The position numbers and the translations under genes are program-made. The notes below the pieces were generated by a model. The model had not been told where the DNA came from and did not search any database. It saw nothing but the letters and a program-made list of their open reading frames with translations. Shown here in pieces: positions 11,067 through 24,307 of a stretch of 64,000 nt of DNA. Position 1 is the stretch's first letter. Each line of letters opens with the position of its first letter. This stretch comes from Chaetoderma sp. LZ-2023a (Eukaryota; Mollusca; Caudofoveata; Chaetodermatida; Chaetodermatidae), in NCBI GenBank assembly GCA_034401795.1, contig CM067363.1, positions 29,074,289-29,138,288 on the forward strand, read 5' to 3'.

Positions 11067-12077
11067 TGTATGTCCAGGGATTCTCTCAATGGTCCTTTTG
11101 AGGATATATAACTCCCAAAATTCCGCTTGGGAGCCCCACAAATAGTCGCACTGGGTCCCATGGGACCCCTGACAATTTAGTAAAACTTGAAATATAAAGT
11201 AGTTTTATAGGCGTTTGTGCAAAAATACCTACAGAATCGAACATGAGACCACTATAATTCATAGTTGTGAGTCCACGGTACCCTCTAATTTTAGCATTGA
11301 TAAGTAATACCGATTGGGAACACCAGATTTCTGCAATTTGTGACCAACACCATGTTTAGATGAGGACACACACCCCTCCCCCATGTTCAGGATGTGGGGT
11401 CCATAGGACCTCCAAAATCTATCTTTGGAGGATATATAACCCCAAAATTCCGCTTGGGAGCCCAAAAGTAGTGGCAGTGGGTCGTGTAACACTTGAAATA
11501 TAAAGTATAGATTTATAGGCTTCTACAAAATCTAACATGGGACCGATATAACGAACCTTTCCATTTTTATCTATGCCCCGCCCATCACTAGCTAAGCTCC
11601 ACCCACACCTCGCCGTGTTGGGATTGATCGATCCCCAAATTCCCTAGCTATCAATTTCCTGAAAACTATACAAGGAAGCTGTTGAATATTTTGTAACTCA
11701 TTTGACTGGGTGCTGTTGCTGCCTACAGAATATTTATTGAATAGTAAAAGCAAACAATTTGTACAACAACGCATAGACCGTCTTCAAATATGGGTTCGTG
11801 ACGTACTTATTGACGTCATTCATGACGTCATTCATTATGATGTCATTGTACATATCATGCAGTTCATTATGACGTCATATGATGGGTGTGTACTCTGGAA
11901 AGGTGAATTCATAGTTGTGAGTACATGCTACCCTGTAATTTTAGCATTGATAAGCAATACTGCTTGGGAACACCAGATTTCTGCAATTTGGAACAACCAG
12001 AGTTCATATGGGGATCCCCATGCTCAGGATGTGAGGTCACTGGGACCTCCATATGTCCTGAGAAACCCTGTGCATGT
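11067..12077. repeat. Insertion present only in block B; internal repeat pairs plus a MITE
   Basis: Copy A passes directly from GTAAATGTA (1452) to ATCAATATAAACC, whereas copy B carries about 1 kb extra. Inside, GATATATAAC..CCCAAAATTCCGCTTGGGAG occurs at 11103 and 11431. GTGAGT(C/A)..ACC(C)..TGTAATTTTAGCATTGATAAG..ATAC..TTGGGAACACCAGATTT occurs at about 11265 and 11912. The second pair flanks the MITE at 11552-11905. Probably a larger mobile element that was itself hit by the MITE. Confidence 0.55.
11552..11905. mobile_element. CRE-hairpin MITE with truncated hairpin
   Basis: AACCTTTCCATTTTTATCTATGCCCCGCCC start. Only the outgoing arm is complete (GACTGGGTGCTGTTGCTGCC at 11703). Several TGACGT sites at 11811-11875 including TGACGTCATATGATGG. 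Ends TCTGGAAAGGT. Confidence 0.7.
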
Positions 12078-12284
12078 CAATATAAACCTCCTATTGTTTG
12101 CTTCGTCTACGTTCTTCACGGTGTATAAACTAAAGGCTTTCATGATTTTCATAGTGAAGGTATCTAGTCGCTCACTCGTGTATCTGCTGTCATAATCAGA
12201 AATTTCCCTCTTTAGCTGATGTCACGGACAAACTAATGTAGGTCCATCCGTATAATTGCCCATTGCGAAAGTGTACGAATGGAT
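12078..12284. repeat. Segmental repeat block, copy B, continuation
   Basis: Matches 1455-1650 (CAATATAAACCTC, TTCATGATTTTCATAGTG, GACAAACTAATGTAGGTCCATC). Non-coding. Confidence 0.65.
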
Positions 12285-12655
12285 GAATCCAATTTTAGTT
12301 ATGACGCGACCATCTTTAGTAAAGCTCCATCCACACCTCGCTCGCTCGATCCCTGAACTCCATGACCATCCATTAGCAGAAAATTGGACAAAAGCTGTTG
12401 AATAGTTTGGAACTAATTTGACTGGGTGATGTTGCTGCATATCGTAGCAAAAGTGCAAAGTTAAATTAGTTTCAAAATACAGCATGCTTATTAAATAGTA
12501 AATACATACAATTCGTACAGCAACGGTTAGTCCATCATAAATTAAGCCTCCGTGACGAACCCAGCTACGTAATTCGTGACGTAATTTATTATGACGTCAT
12601 CTGACATGCCACGTAGTTGATGATTCCGTCATATGATTGACTGAGAAACTGTAAT
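12285..12655. mobile_element. CRE-hairpin MITE
   Basis: TTTTAGTTATGACGCGACC to TCATATGATTGACTGAGAAAC. Same position and same altered right end (GATTGACTGAGAA) as the MITE at 1660-1977, so both belong to the duplicated block. The two share a subfamily-like right end lacking GGATGGATAAACTGG. Confidence 0.7.
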
Positions 12656-12785
12656 TCTCTTTTATATATAGTTGCTAAACTTACAGGGTCATAAACATTC
12701 TGTCGAATATTTTTAGATTGATTTAACTGGGAACTATTGCTGCGATAAGCAGCAACATTGTTCAAACAAATATCTTTCAATAAAG
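12656..12785. repeat. Diverged hairpin fragment
   Basis: GAACTATTGCTGC and GCAGCAACATTGTTC form a short stem at 12731-12764. Counterpart of 1978-2109. Confidence 0.5.
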
Positions 12786-12787
12786 TG

Positions 12788-13050
12788 TCCTGATAAAATG
12801 CTCTTCAGAGGCGTGTATGGTAAGTGGTGGTGTGTAGTTAGTGACTGTCAGGGCTCGGGCTGCCAGAAACATTTTGTGACAGTCATCCATGGCAGTGATT
12901 TCATCTGCTAGGGACTCTGCTTGTTGAATAGCAAGATCTTTTAAGCGCTCGCTGATGTGGCGCAGAATGTTATTGCGTTCCAGGCGTAGCTTGCTGCAGT
13001 CTTCACTTTGGCTACTTTGATAGATGCGCAGCCTTCACGTTTTCTACTCT
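12788..13050 (-). pseudogene. RTE-like LINE fragment (region before the RT palm)
   Basis: The reverse complement aligns with 58180-58520 of the plus-strand copy of the same LINE family: AGTGAAGACTGCAGCAAGC.., then AATAACATTCTGCGCCACATCAGCGAGCGCTTAAAAGATC. No intact frame. Confidence 0.65.
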
Positions 13051-13082
13051 GCTGATGGCAGGATAGTTCCTTGAACAGTATT

Positions 13083-13900
13083 GGCAATTAAATGGTTAAT
13101 TGAAAAAAATAGTATTTTGAGTGCGTTAATGCGCTGTTGACACAAGAGGGGTTAAAATGCGTCACCAATAACAACCAGGACTGTTGAAGCCATCTCACTA
13201 AAGAACAGGTTGTCTGTGGGATTCATTAACCATTTGGACCCGAAAGGCCAAAAACACCAAAATTTAAAAAAAAAAAAATTCTTTTGAGAATGTTGAAGCT
13301 AAGTTGACTGGGAGCTGTTGCTGCCTATGACAGCAACAGATTCCTGACAGGTTCAGTATAATCAACAGCTTACCAGTATGATTGTTTTAAAATTGAGAGT
13401 CTAGAGTGCAAATGACTAAGCGCACAATATCAGAAGAAACGGAACACTTGTGGATAAATATACCCTCCATAGCAGGCGCTTGCGCGTTTGTCATCGTGTA
13501 TGACGTCAGATGTTATTATCAGATGTTTTTCATCAGATTCTTTGCGTTGCAGTATGTCTGTCAGATTAATCCGATCGTGAAAACCGACCTTCAAGTCAAC
13601 AACAGTTGCAATGCATTGGCGCTCATGACATGATCATCTAAGTGTGCCTTCTAGTAGAGCGCAAGCGTAGAATACAAACACGTGCTTAGAGTGGAGGGTT
13701 AAGATATGTCACTCATGTATCTGACGTTGCGATCAAACACTTAACTTGCTAGATGATGTCACACTCATAATGATGTTCGTCCGTCAGGAACGTGAGATAT
13801 TCCGGCACGTATGTGTCTGAATTGTACATTTTGGATGAATGTACTATTTTACCCCTCTTGTGTCAAGATACTATTTATTTCAATTAATCATTTAATTGCC
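13083..13900. mobile_element. Non-autonomous element with long subterminal inverted repeats
   Basis: Left GGCAATTAAATGGTTAATTGA (13083) and right TCAATTAATCATTTAATTGCC (13880-13900) are inverted. The similarity continues inward (ATAGTATTTTGAGTGCG.. and GACACAAGAGGGGTTAAAAT versus ATTTTACCCCTCTTGTGTCAAGATACTAT) for about 60-75 bp. The interior holds a MITE-like hairpin piece at 13283-13385 and no conserved ORF. A related subterminal piece (AGTATTTTGAGCGC..GCGCTGTTGACAC) is at 32670-32707. Confidence 0.5.
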
Positions 13901-13997
13901 GATACCTATCAAAGAAATTTTGATTTTTGCAGCCAAAAAGAGTATTTTGTAAATTTATAACGAAAAATTAAAAAAACTGATTTCTTTTATACTTCAA

Positions 13998-14240
13998 ATG
14001 GCCCTTCATCAAAAGTGTAATGGTCAAGAAAATTCAAATTTCTGCTTAGCCAGTGTACATTTGCAGGTACGAGAAGAATATTTTTGAAAATTTACCACTG
14101 AAATAACTGGCTCGGTTACTGAGTCTGCCATGGCAGTGGTAAATTTTCAGAAATATTCTTCTCTTAGCCTGCAAATGGACATGTCTCAAGATCACTGCAT
14201 GGGTCGGTGTTTTTACCAACTTGACCGTTAAAGGGTTAAG
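13998..14240. mobile_element. TTAA-type hairpin MITE
   Basis: Central hairpin GAATATTTTTGAAAATTTACCACTG to its complement at 14125-14165; right end CGTTAAAGGGTTAAG. Followed by a GGGTGTCGA x4 minisatellite at 14258-14298. Confidence 0.65.
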
Positions 14241-14314
14241 TTGACTCAAGAGGGGGTGGGTGGGGGTGTCGAGGGGTGTCGAGGGGTGTCGAGGGGTGTG
14301 TGTGTTAATAAGCA

Positions 14315-14480
14315 CTTTGTTAAATCCTTTGAAACTATTGGCCCGGGGTTGTTGCTGCCTTCGTCACGGCAGCAATAGCTCCAAACAAATTACTTTCAGA
14401 ATATTCGATAGCTTACCTGTATAATTAACTTGAAATGTAAATTCATAAAATTCAGGTTTCTAGTTTTAACTCGATGCTAA
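14315..14480. repeat. Diverged MITE hairpin fragment
   Basis: GTTGTTGCTGCC, an insertion TTCGTCA, then GGCAGCAATAGC, flanked by TTTGAAACTAT and CTTTCAGAATATTCGATAGC. Related to the CRE-hairpin family, without the CRE flank. Confidence 0.5.
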
Positions 14481-14664
14481 CACGCGGGCACAAGGACCCG
14501 AGCTTAGGTAGATATGTGTGGGGCATTGCTTGAACCGGGTACCTGTATCGTTAGCAGCATCCTCCGGGAGTAGCAACAACTACACAAGAAACTGACCTGA
14601 GATCTCGAGGCGATGAGACCATACCTAGAAGATGTATATGTAAAACCGAACTGAATTGATTATG

Positions 14665-14934
14665 TATATTTACCCTGGGTGTTTACTGTGTCGAGATACC
14701 TAGTAGATAATAGGTTGATAGTATAGCATGTGTGCCGTCGAATGCCCTGTAGAATACTAAATAGTTTGCTCAGCCCACATCTTGTCCTAATTAGCCTAAT
14801 TAAAACACCGAGTAGTAGGTCAGTGAATTATCATATATGCTATCTCAATATCCATATACGCTTTGATATAGTTAAACATCGCCTTGGGATGTACAATGGT
14901 TCTAAGGATCGGTCATATGGGATGAAGATCAAGG

Positions 14935-14975
<41 letters not shown>

Positions 14976-15011
14976 AGGGAGAGGGAGAGGGAGAGAGAGA
15001 GAGAGAGAGCG

Positions 15012-15066
<55 letters not shown>

Positions 15067-15130
15067 GGGGTGGATGGAAAGGGAGGGAGTGGGAGAGAGA
15101 CTTGGCATTGTTGGTGCCTATGACAAAAAT
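14665..15130. repeat. Dispersed repeat block, copy 2 (partner 4805-5960)
   Basis: See partner. This copy has (GA)n at 14937-15063 and lacks the CRE-hairpin MITE. The corresponding interval (14800-14855) is ordinary AT-rich sequence, consistent with an unoccupied insertion site plus local divergence. Confidence 0.7.
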
Positions 15131-15899
15131 ATTCAGCTGAATATTTAGATTGTAAATTCACCAAGGACATATATTTCGTAAACTTTCGTGATGATTGTTT
15201 CGAGTTTCCTGATGGAACTAGGTCATTATGATTGTGACATCAGGTCACAAGCGACTGTTTATAACTATGACGTCAGACACTTGGAAGACAGCTCGGATCC
15301 TTCTATTCGTCCAGATCTCGTCTGTAAGAGTGAAACTGTTAAGGAGCAGTCTTATTTTGGCCCCACAGAAGGAGTTCGTTATAGACAGGTTTTACCAGTT
15401 TCGGTATTATTCATGTTAGTTACGCTTTGATGTGCCAGACATGTTAATTGTGAACAGAACACGTGTGTAAATGTTATCTTTTGAAACCAAACCATGGAGA
15501 AAATTATTGCATTTTGTCTGCCAGATATGTTACGTAAGTTGCCCAAACTGACAACAACAGTTGTAAGTAATAAGACCGTAGACACAGCTTGTTGAATCTG
15601 TGGCTATTTTTACGGGATTATCCCCAGATAACGCAGCTTGCTCGACCGAGACTGTCCCAATACCGTGCCGATACTTTATCAGCATCGGCCCAGTAAGCTG
15701 CATTATCATGTCCGTACGTATCCAGTTATCATCCGAATATTTTGGGGGTAATATATTAGCGAGCATAATAGAAGATTAGTTGGCAAAATGTAGAACGTCT
15801 AAACCAAATGCCTGACAATGCAAACGTTGCACCAGCCAGCTAATTAAGCACCCGGTATATTGTTTCTATTATCGCAAACAAATCGTATTGAACAGATGA
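15131..15899. other. No gene recognised
   Basis: Contains an unremarkable 80-codon frame (15188-15430, +) without recognisable motifs or clear splice context, and a small inverted TGCCAGA(C/T)ATGTTA repeat at 15432 and 15521. Nothing supports a coding call. Confidence 0.3.
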
Positions 15900-16100
15900 A
15901 CTGAAGTTGCATTTGAATGCGATGCTTATAGCTTTCAAATTGACATTTTTTCCAAAACTAACCAGTAATACCGTGTACAAGACAGGCACACGTTGGTGCA
16001 AATAAACGAAGCTAACAATAATTGTTCTGCGAAAGAACTGTTCTCAATCAGTCTTAAAGGGTCATGCATGACATTTTTCAGAAACAGGTTTGACGGTATA
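15900..16100. repeat. Local direct repeat, left copy (partner 16848-17060)
   Basis: GTTGCATTTGAATGCGAT, TGTTCTGCGAAAGAACT and TTCTCAATCAGTCTTAAAGGGTC recur at 16851, 16975 and 16993 in the same order. Confidence 0.65.
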
Positions 16101-16628
16101 TCTCAGTGCGACAGGACCGAAATAGGACTCAATGGGCCCTGTGCAAAGTTTCTAAAACGTTCATGCTGGGGCCCTCGGAACTGCCTTTAGGGCGGCGAGA
16201 AAGCAATGGTCCATTTTCAACCGCAAACCTGCTGGTGTGGAGATGGGGGCTGTCGAGTTCAGAGAGCTGTGGGATTTGGCCATATCAGTCTTACACAGTA
16301 CAACTCAGAAATAGGTCAACAACTTTCAACCACAAAATAGAGACTACCGTTGAATATTTTGAACATAATCGGATTGCAGGAGATTGCTGCAGCAATGTCT
16401 TTCAATCCCATTATGTTTAAAAATTTCAACAAAACGTTTTTTGACATCGTGTTCAAAATTGTTTTCTTTTGTAGACATATTGACTTATTTATGAGCTGGG
16501 CATCACTGTGTGTAACTTGAAGTTATGTAGGGTCCCCAAAAATTAAGACAAAAAATAGATTCTATGTCACATTTTGGGGCCCTGGAAATTTGGGGCGCTG
16601 TGCAATGCCCTCGTTGCACTGCCTTAAG

Positions 16629-16808
16629 TTAGGCCCTGCAGCGCGGCCAGAATAGATACGACACTTTGGCCATCTTATCATTATCTACATTCTGGCCATT
16701 CACCAGACGCCGTATTATATAGTACGGCGTATGGTGAATGGCCAGGATGTAGATAACGATAAGATGGCCAAAGTGTCGTATCTATTCTGGCCGCGCTGCA
16801 GGGCCTAA
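16629..16808. repeat. 180-bp near-perfect palindrome (foldback element)
   Basis: TTAGGCCCTGCAGCGCGGCC to GGCCGCGCTGCAGGGCCTAA with nearly perfect complementarity throughout and an apex around TATATAG (16716). It lies between the two copies of the local direct repeat. A diverged partial relative (CCAGAATAGATACGAGACTT, then CATCAGACGTCGTAATGC) is at 17088-17190. Confidence 0.85.
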
Positions 16809-16847
16809 CAAATTGTATTATGGGACTTGGTGTGAGAAGCATTACTG

Positions 16848-17190
16848 GAGTTGCATTTAAATGCGATATTTTACAGTTTTTAAACTGATATTTTTGTAAA
16901 ATTAAGCAAAGCGCCACAATATCGTGTATAAGTCCGGAACATATTGATGCAAATATATGAAGATAAAAATAATTGTTTTGTGAAAGAACTTTTTCAATCA
17001 GTCTTAAAGAGTCGTGCAAGATGTCGACAGAAGCAGCACGTTACCGAAACCGCTTTACCGGTATGCCGCTTAAGATTCACCACGTCGCCAGAATAGATAC
17101 GAGACTTTGGTCATCTTATCGTATCTGGTGGACTGGAAATTATTGTGAATCTGTTATCTACACCCTGGCCCTTCATCAGACGTCGTAATG
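16848..17190. repeat. Local direct repeat, right copy, plus degraded foldback remnant
   Basis: Right partner of 15900-16100, ending in a decayed copy of the palindrome arm at 17088-17190. The duplication unit therefore seems to have included a foldback element. Confidence 0.6.
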
Positions 17191-17459
17191 CTTAGAAACG
17201 TGCTTGTTCAAAAAGGTGTTAAAGCACTGCATTGACACCTTCGTAAATCAGTAAGTACTGATCGATATTGTCATATCTTAATTAACTTCGTTTTCCATTT
17301 TTTTCTGTGAGGAAAAGATATGAATCAAGTTAGACTTGGATAATACACTGCAGTTGATGGGATCGATTGTCTGCCCGGAGGGATGCTAGTAGTTCTATTC
17401 GGGACATTAATAATTATCGTTATGCTGTTTACTTTGTCATCTGCTACGTAGTATAGCCG

Positions 17460-17733
17460 GGACAACAGCAACAGTAGCGGCAGTGGCAGCGACAACAGCA
17501 GCGGTAGTGACAACATCAGTGGCAGCGACAACATCAACAACTGCAGCAGCAACAGCAGCGGCAGTGGCAACAGCAGCAGAATCAGCAGCAATAACAGCAA
17601 CAGCACCAGCAGCCGTGGCAGCGGGAACAGCAATAGCAGCAGCAGCAGCAACAACGACAGGTGCGGCAGCAGCAGCAGGAGCAATAGCAGCGACAACAGC
17701 AATAGCATCGGCAGTAGGAGTAGCAGCAGCAGC

Positions 17734-17782
<49 letters not shown>

Positions 17783-18080
17783 GCAGCGACGAAGACGATG
17801 ACAGACAATAATGACAATAATAATTAAAATAATGATGAATATGACGATGTAAACAAAAAACGAGGTTAATGCTATAACAATAACAACAACAACAACAGTG
17901 GCAACCAGCAGCGGCAGTGACAACTGCAGCGGCGGTCGCAGTGGTAGTAGCAGTAGTCGTGGTGGATGATGATGATGATGAAAATGATGGTGATGATGAT
18001 GATGATAATGATGATGATGATGATGATGATGATGGAGAATGGGGATGAATAGGGAGGAGGAGGAGGAGGAGGAGGAGGAT
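17460..18080. repeat. Trinucleotide tract (AGC/AAC/GAT/GAG)
   Basis: Long imperfect AGC-AAC array, (AAC)n at 17730-17785, (GAT)n at 17965-18030 and (GAG)n at 18052-18078. Open in several frames only because of the repeats. Confidence 0.95.
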
Positions 18081-18394
18081 ATAATTAGTCACCAATTATT
18101 CTATTTTCGTGATGAGGCTACATAATCATGATTGTGATGTCAGCTAACTAGTTACCTATAATTGATTAGTACAATAGATACTTGATTGACAGGAATGATC
18201 TATCATTTTAATCAAGTTTAATGCGTTCTCCTGGTCTAATATAAGCCAAACATGAACCCTGCCAGTAAGCGTATCTGTGAATTATAGTTTCCATAACACA
18301 TATGCAGGATAGCTAATGACTGTTTTGTAACCAAATTGAAAGGCACAGCTCCCAGTCAAAATACTTTCAAAATACTCTAATATTTGATCAAGAA

Positions 18395-18596
18395 AATTAA
18401 AATATTTGTTAATTTAATGCCCATTTGCGGGCCAAGAGAAACCCTTTTTTTAAATTTATCACTGGAATGTCTGGTTCGGTTTTCGAGCCACACATTTCAG
18501 TGGTAAATTTTAAAAAGGAGTCGGCCTGCAAATGGACATTCCTCAAGACCACTACCAAAGGCAGGTTTTAGCTGGTTTCTCCATGAACTGGTTAAC
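18395..18596. mobile_element. TTAA-type hairpin MITE
   Basis: TTGTTAATTTAATGCCC to TCCATGAACTGGTTAAC with the GGAATGTCTGGTTCGG hairpin at 18465. Ends diverged. Confidence 0.6.
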
Positions 18597-18654
18597 ATTG
18601 ATGTCTGGTCTCTTATGTTTCTTGTCTTTCCTGGAGGATCGTGTTACTTTGGTA

Positions 18655-18905
18655 GGTGGAATCCTCTATACCTTAATGTCATTAACCTAATGTGGTTCCC
18701 TTGTGTTGGCTCTGCAGACCATTCCTAACAAGATTATCGCTACTCAGGGCGGGTAGGCAGAAACGAATTGAATGTTTGATCTAATTAAACGGCACCGCAT
18801 GTATTATATGAGTATTCGTTATAGATGTGTGCAGTTGTCGCCATCTATCCCTTGATGTTCTATACTAGTTTACCAATAATTTAATATTTGATAAAATAAC
18901 TTTTA
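18655..18905. repeat. Duplicated block P1, copy 2
   Basis: Partner of 7675-7910. The acceptor-like TTGGCTCTGCAG is retained at 18708. The open stretch after it is interrupted by TAG at about 18753. Confidence 0.7.
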
Positions 18906-18951
18906 TTCAATGAGCTAAATCCATCATTGATCACCCACCACCGCACCCCTT

Positions 18952-19131
<180 letters not shown>

Positions 19132-19147
19132 CCATTATATATTAAAT

Positions 19148-20893
<1,746 letters not shown>

Positions 20894-20951
20894 GTGCTGC
20901 AGCCAACGATAAATAAAAATCGACTGACCATGCATTGCATTTTGTCATCTT

Positions 20952-21177
20952 AACACTTTAATGTCTAAATTTGTTGAGGAATATCAAAATATCTGCTAAT
21001 TGAATGTCCGGTTGCATGTCAAAAGAAGACTATTTTTGAAAATTTACCACTGGAGTCACTGCTTCGCCGAGCCAGTCATTTAAGTGGTCAATTTCCAAAA
21101 GATTTCTTCTCTTAACCTGTAAATATACGCCCCTCAAGACCACTACAGTGGCCGGAGCTTCGTCAGGAAAGTGTTAA
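20952..21177. mobile_element. TTAA-type hairpin MITE
   Basis: TTAA|CACTTTAATGTC start and GAAAGTG|TTAA end: both inner termini carry the same CACTTT variant, keeping the inverted match. Centre CACTGGAGTCACTGCTTCGCCGAGCCAGTC.. is partly deleted. Confidence 0.7.
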
Positions 21178-21289
21178 TTACATTAGTGACATTAGTGCAA
21201 AGTGTCCCAGGCTGCGTTGCAGTCAAATCATTTCCAAACTAATTCAATGATGCTTCTTGCATCGTAGACTGATTTTATAACATTTGGCC

Positions 21290-21635
21290 TCTAATGTTTA
21301 TTCCATACCGCTGTCAGGTTTGGCCCGCAGAGAAGGATATATTCGAACTACGTTTTTGGCATTTGTTTCACCATTCTCTTTGCCAGAACGATTTTAGGAT
21401 TATCTATAGACTTCCGGTAAACACTTTTCAGACGGAAATGTCTGTCAAAGAGCAGTCGTAAATAAAATATGATTCCCTGTGCTATGTTTCTTACATCGAG
21501 CATCTATATGCGTGAATCTCCCGGTTTTAGGATATACATCTATGTGATCACAAGCAATAATCAATATTGCCCACACTGGTAAGGTACAATTGGAATTGTT
21601 TAGAAACTTAGACTGTTTTTCTAGTTTCAGATCAT

Positions 21636-21666
<31 letters not shown>

Positions 21667-21695
21667 AGCAGCATCACCATCATCATCGTCATCAT

Positions 21696-21735
<40 letters not shown>

Positions 21736-22020
21736 CACATATACCACTGTTTTCATATGGGACACATATATTTGATTGACTTAGTATCTGGAAAAGCTAT
21801 TACACAGTTGGTGCTGAAGTGTATCGCCTTCAATTCTGTTGCATAGAAATTGTAATCAGTTTCCAGCTGGGTTGTTGATCTGATTAGATTATGCAGTCAC
21901 CTGTCAAATTTCAATTACATATTTCCACTAGGCTACTTCTGTTCAAATTATGCCGCATATCGTCCAATTAGTACAACCACAACCCAGACTACTATTCACG
22001 CAACATGGAGGGAATTATTT
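21290..22020. repeat. Duplicated block P2, copy 2
   Basis: Partner of 8640-9520, with its own (CAT)n/(CAG)n tract at 21630-21732. Confidence 0.75.
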
Positions 22021-22039
22021 GGACAGCAATGCAGATTTC

Positions 22040-22565
22040 CAGCTTTACCCGTGCACCGCCCACCTCTAGCTAAACATTACCGATATCTCCCTCGTGTTTG
22101 AAACGATCGATCCCTCAACTCCCTGACTATATCCATTTCCAGAAAACTATACATGTAAGCTGGTGAATATTTTGAAACTAATTAACTGGATGTTGTTGCT
22201 GGCGGCAGCAACGACAGCGCCCAGTCAGTTTTGTTTCAAAATATTCAACATCATATTTATTAAATAGTAAATACATACAATTAGTACAAGAACGCTTAGT
22301 CCGTCATCAATTATGCGTTCGTAACGAACTTAGCTACGTCATTCATGACGTCATTGATTATGACAATAATACTTCGTACCAGCTCCTTTAGCTGCAATAA
22401 CAGCTTCCAGTCGCTTTGGTTAACCGGTAACAAGCTTTTTGCAATAATCACTTGAAAGTTTAGCCCACTCTTCTTTACAATACTGCTCAAGTTGAGGTAT
22501 CTGACAACCTACACGTTTCGTACTTGATTATGACGTCATATGATGGATGGATAAACTGGAAAGGT
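22040..22565. mobile_element. CRE-hairpin MITE carrying a foreign Tc1 fragment
   Basis: Left end near 22040, GATCGATC box at 22107, hairpin arms at 22160-22250 with GTTGTTGCTGGCGGCAGCAACGAC apex, TGACGTCATTGATTATGAC at 22346. It is interrupted by a Tc1 3' fragment (22368-22500), then continues ACTTGATTATGACGTCATATGATGGATGG and ends ACTGGAAAGGTCAATT. Confidence 0.75.
22368..22500 (-). mobile_element. Internal Tc1 transposase 3' fragment, inverted
   Basis: Reverse complement of 20430-20566 with one visible mismatch, including the same premature TAA. No terminal repeats are present, so it was not inserted by ordinary cut-and-paste. Confidence 0.85.
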
Positions 22566-22569
22566 CAAT

Positions 22570-23015
22570 TGCTTATGGTTATTTACCTCACAGTTGAGAA
22601 GGAAGGCTAGTTTCGTCACAATGTATAGACGGATATTATTGGTAGTAGGCCATCACACACGAATCTTTGAACTACCGCCTAGGAAAATCTTACAAGAACT
22701 GGGGACCCCCCCCCCCCACCCCCGTGTTCGTTTGGAATGCTTTTGGCGCAAGTAGTTTCTGTTTTACGCAGCAACATCTTTGTTTGATTGGTTTGCTTAG
22801 GTGTTCCGGTCTCTGTTAAATAAGTCCCACTCACGCCAGGTTCAAAACGGTATTCATTTCTTTGTTGGATTGGATTTTTGTTGTTGAAACGGTTTATTTT
22901 TGTGAAATAGAGAAAGAAAGCTTGGTGTGGCGAGATCACCATTATTTCCGAATCACGGTATACAGGCCTAATCTAACATAAATTAGTTGATTTACCACAT
23001 TTTTAACCGCTATGC
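22570..23015. other. No gene seen
   Basis: Contains a C-run (22706-22717) giving a poly-Gly frame on the other strand. Nothing recognised. Confidence 0.3.
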
Positions 23016-23019
23016 TTAC

Positions 23020-23235
23020 TTTGTATTAACCTACCCAAAGTCAAATTAGTTTCAAAATATTCAACAGCCTGTTTATTAAATAGTAAAGACAAGCAATTTG
23101 TACAATGTGTCGGACTATTAAGAGTTTAAGACACCATTCATGCTGTAATTGATTATGACGTCATCCTATACGTCACGTAGTTGATTATGACGTCATAAGA
23201 TGGATGGACAAACTGGAAAGGTCCATTAGGCAGCA
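23020..23235. mobile_element. CRE-hairpin MITE, right half only
   Basis: Begins in the returning arm (GTCAAATTAGTTTCAAAATATTC), contains TGACGTCATCCTATACG and ATGACGTCATAAGATGGATGG, ends ACTGGAAAGGTCCATT. Confidence 0.7.
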
Positions 23236-23957
23236 ACAGCATCCAGTCACAATTGTTTCAAATGGGCGGGGTATAGCTAAAACCGGAAAGGTCTATTGAC
23301 TGTGGTCCTTATTGTTATGTTACGATCAATGCGACACATCTAATAAATTAATCTTCACATCCTTTGTCAACTATTTTGCTAATATTTAATTGCATCACAT
23401 GTCCAGCAGAATTTAACACCTTGAACCGAGATGGTACTTATTCCTTCTAAATCGAGACAATTATACAGGCAAGCTGTTGTGGATTACGTAAATCATGTGA
23501 CAGGAACATGTTGCTACCAGAAGCAGTACAATCTTCCAAACACGTTACGCTCAAACTGTGCAGCACAATAATTGTTAAAATGTAGACTGTTTTTTAAATT
23601 TGGTATTTTGAATTCAAAAGGTTAAGAGTGCTTGTTAGATAAACCCAAACAGAATGCTATGGATACGCGTAATAGCGACGTTCCATTATCATCTAAAAGC
23701 ATTCGCAGGAAGAATGAAAAAATAAATCGAAAGAAATAACGTTTCCTGTCGGCGCTGTCTCCTCACAATGAAACGGTTCGCGCGAGAATGTCAACTTATT
23801 AACTCCTGAATGAACAGATATTACGGAATAATTCCTACAAAACTGTATTGATTTTATATTTGTGTTGACCTTTCCATCCTTATTTTAGAACATAGTGGAA
23901 CTGAAGAATATATGTCTTATTATGTCTGCGCTTATAAATTCATACAAACACACACGC

Positions 23958-24018
23958 ATGTACGTACGTACGTACGTACGTACGTACGCACGCACTCACA
24001 CACACACACACACACACA

Positions 24019-24083
<65 letters not shown>

Positions 24084-24095
24084 ACAAACACACGC
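23958..24095. repeat. (ACGT)n(AC)n microsatellite
   Basis: GTAC/ACGT repeats then CA repeats; the THTH-type frames are artefacts. Confidence 0.95.
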
Positions 24096-24307
24096 ATTCA
24101 CTCACAGATGGATATATAAGTGTAGCATCTCCACCTGTACAAGGTATAGTTTTAACATAAATTTACTGAATTGTTTCACAATTAAAAATTTGATTCGTTG
24201 GTAATAATATCAACTGGTTTCAGCAATCCGCTGTTGACTGAGATAAAGGTCGGCCAACAATTAAACCCGTGAGCATAATGTTGCCAGCTCGTATAATGGC
24301 GCTTTAC

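Noticed and set aside
22700-22730. C-runs (also 43731, 43788, 50503, 54834) as G-quadruplex regulatory sites
   Set aside because: Single homopolymer runs next to simple repeats, with no promoter context; length is likely polymorphic or mis-assembled.
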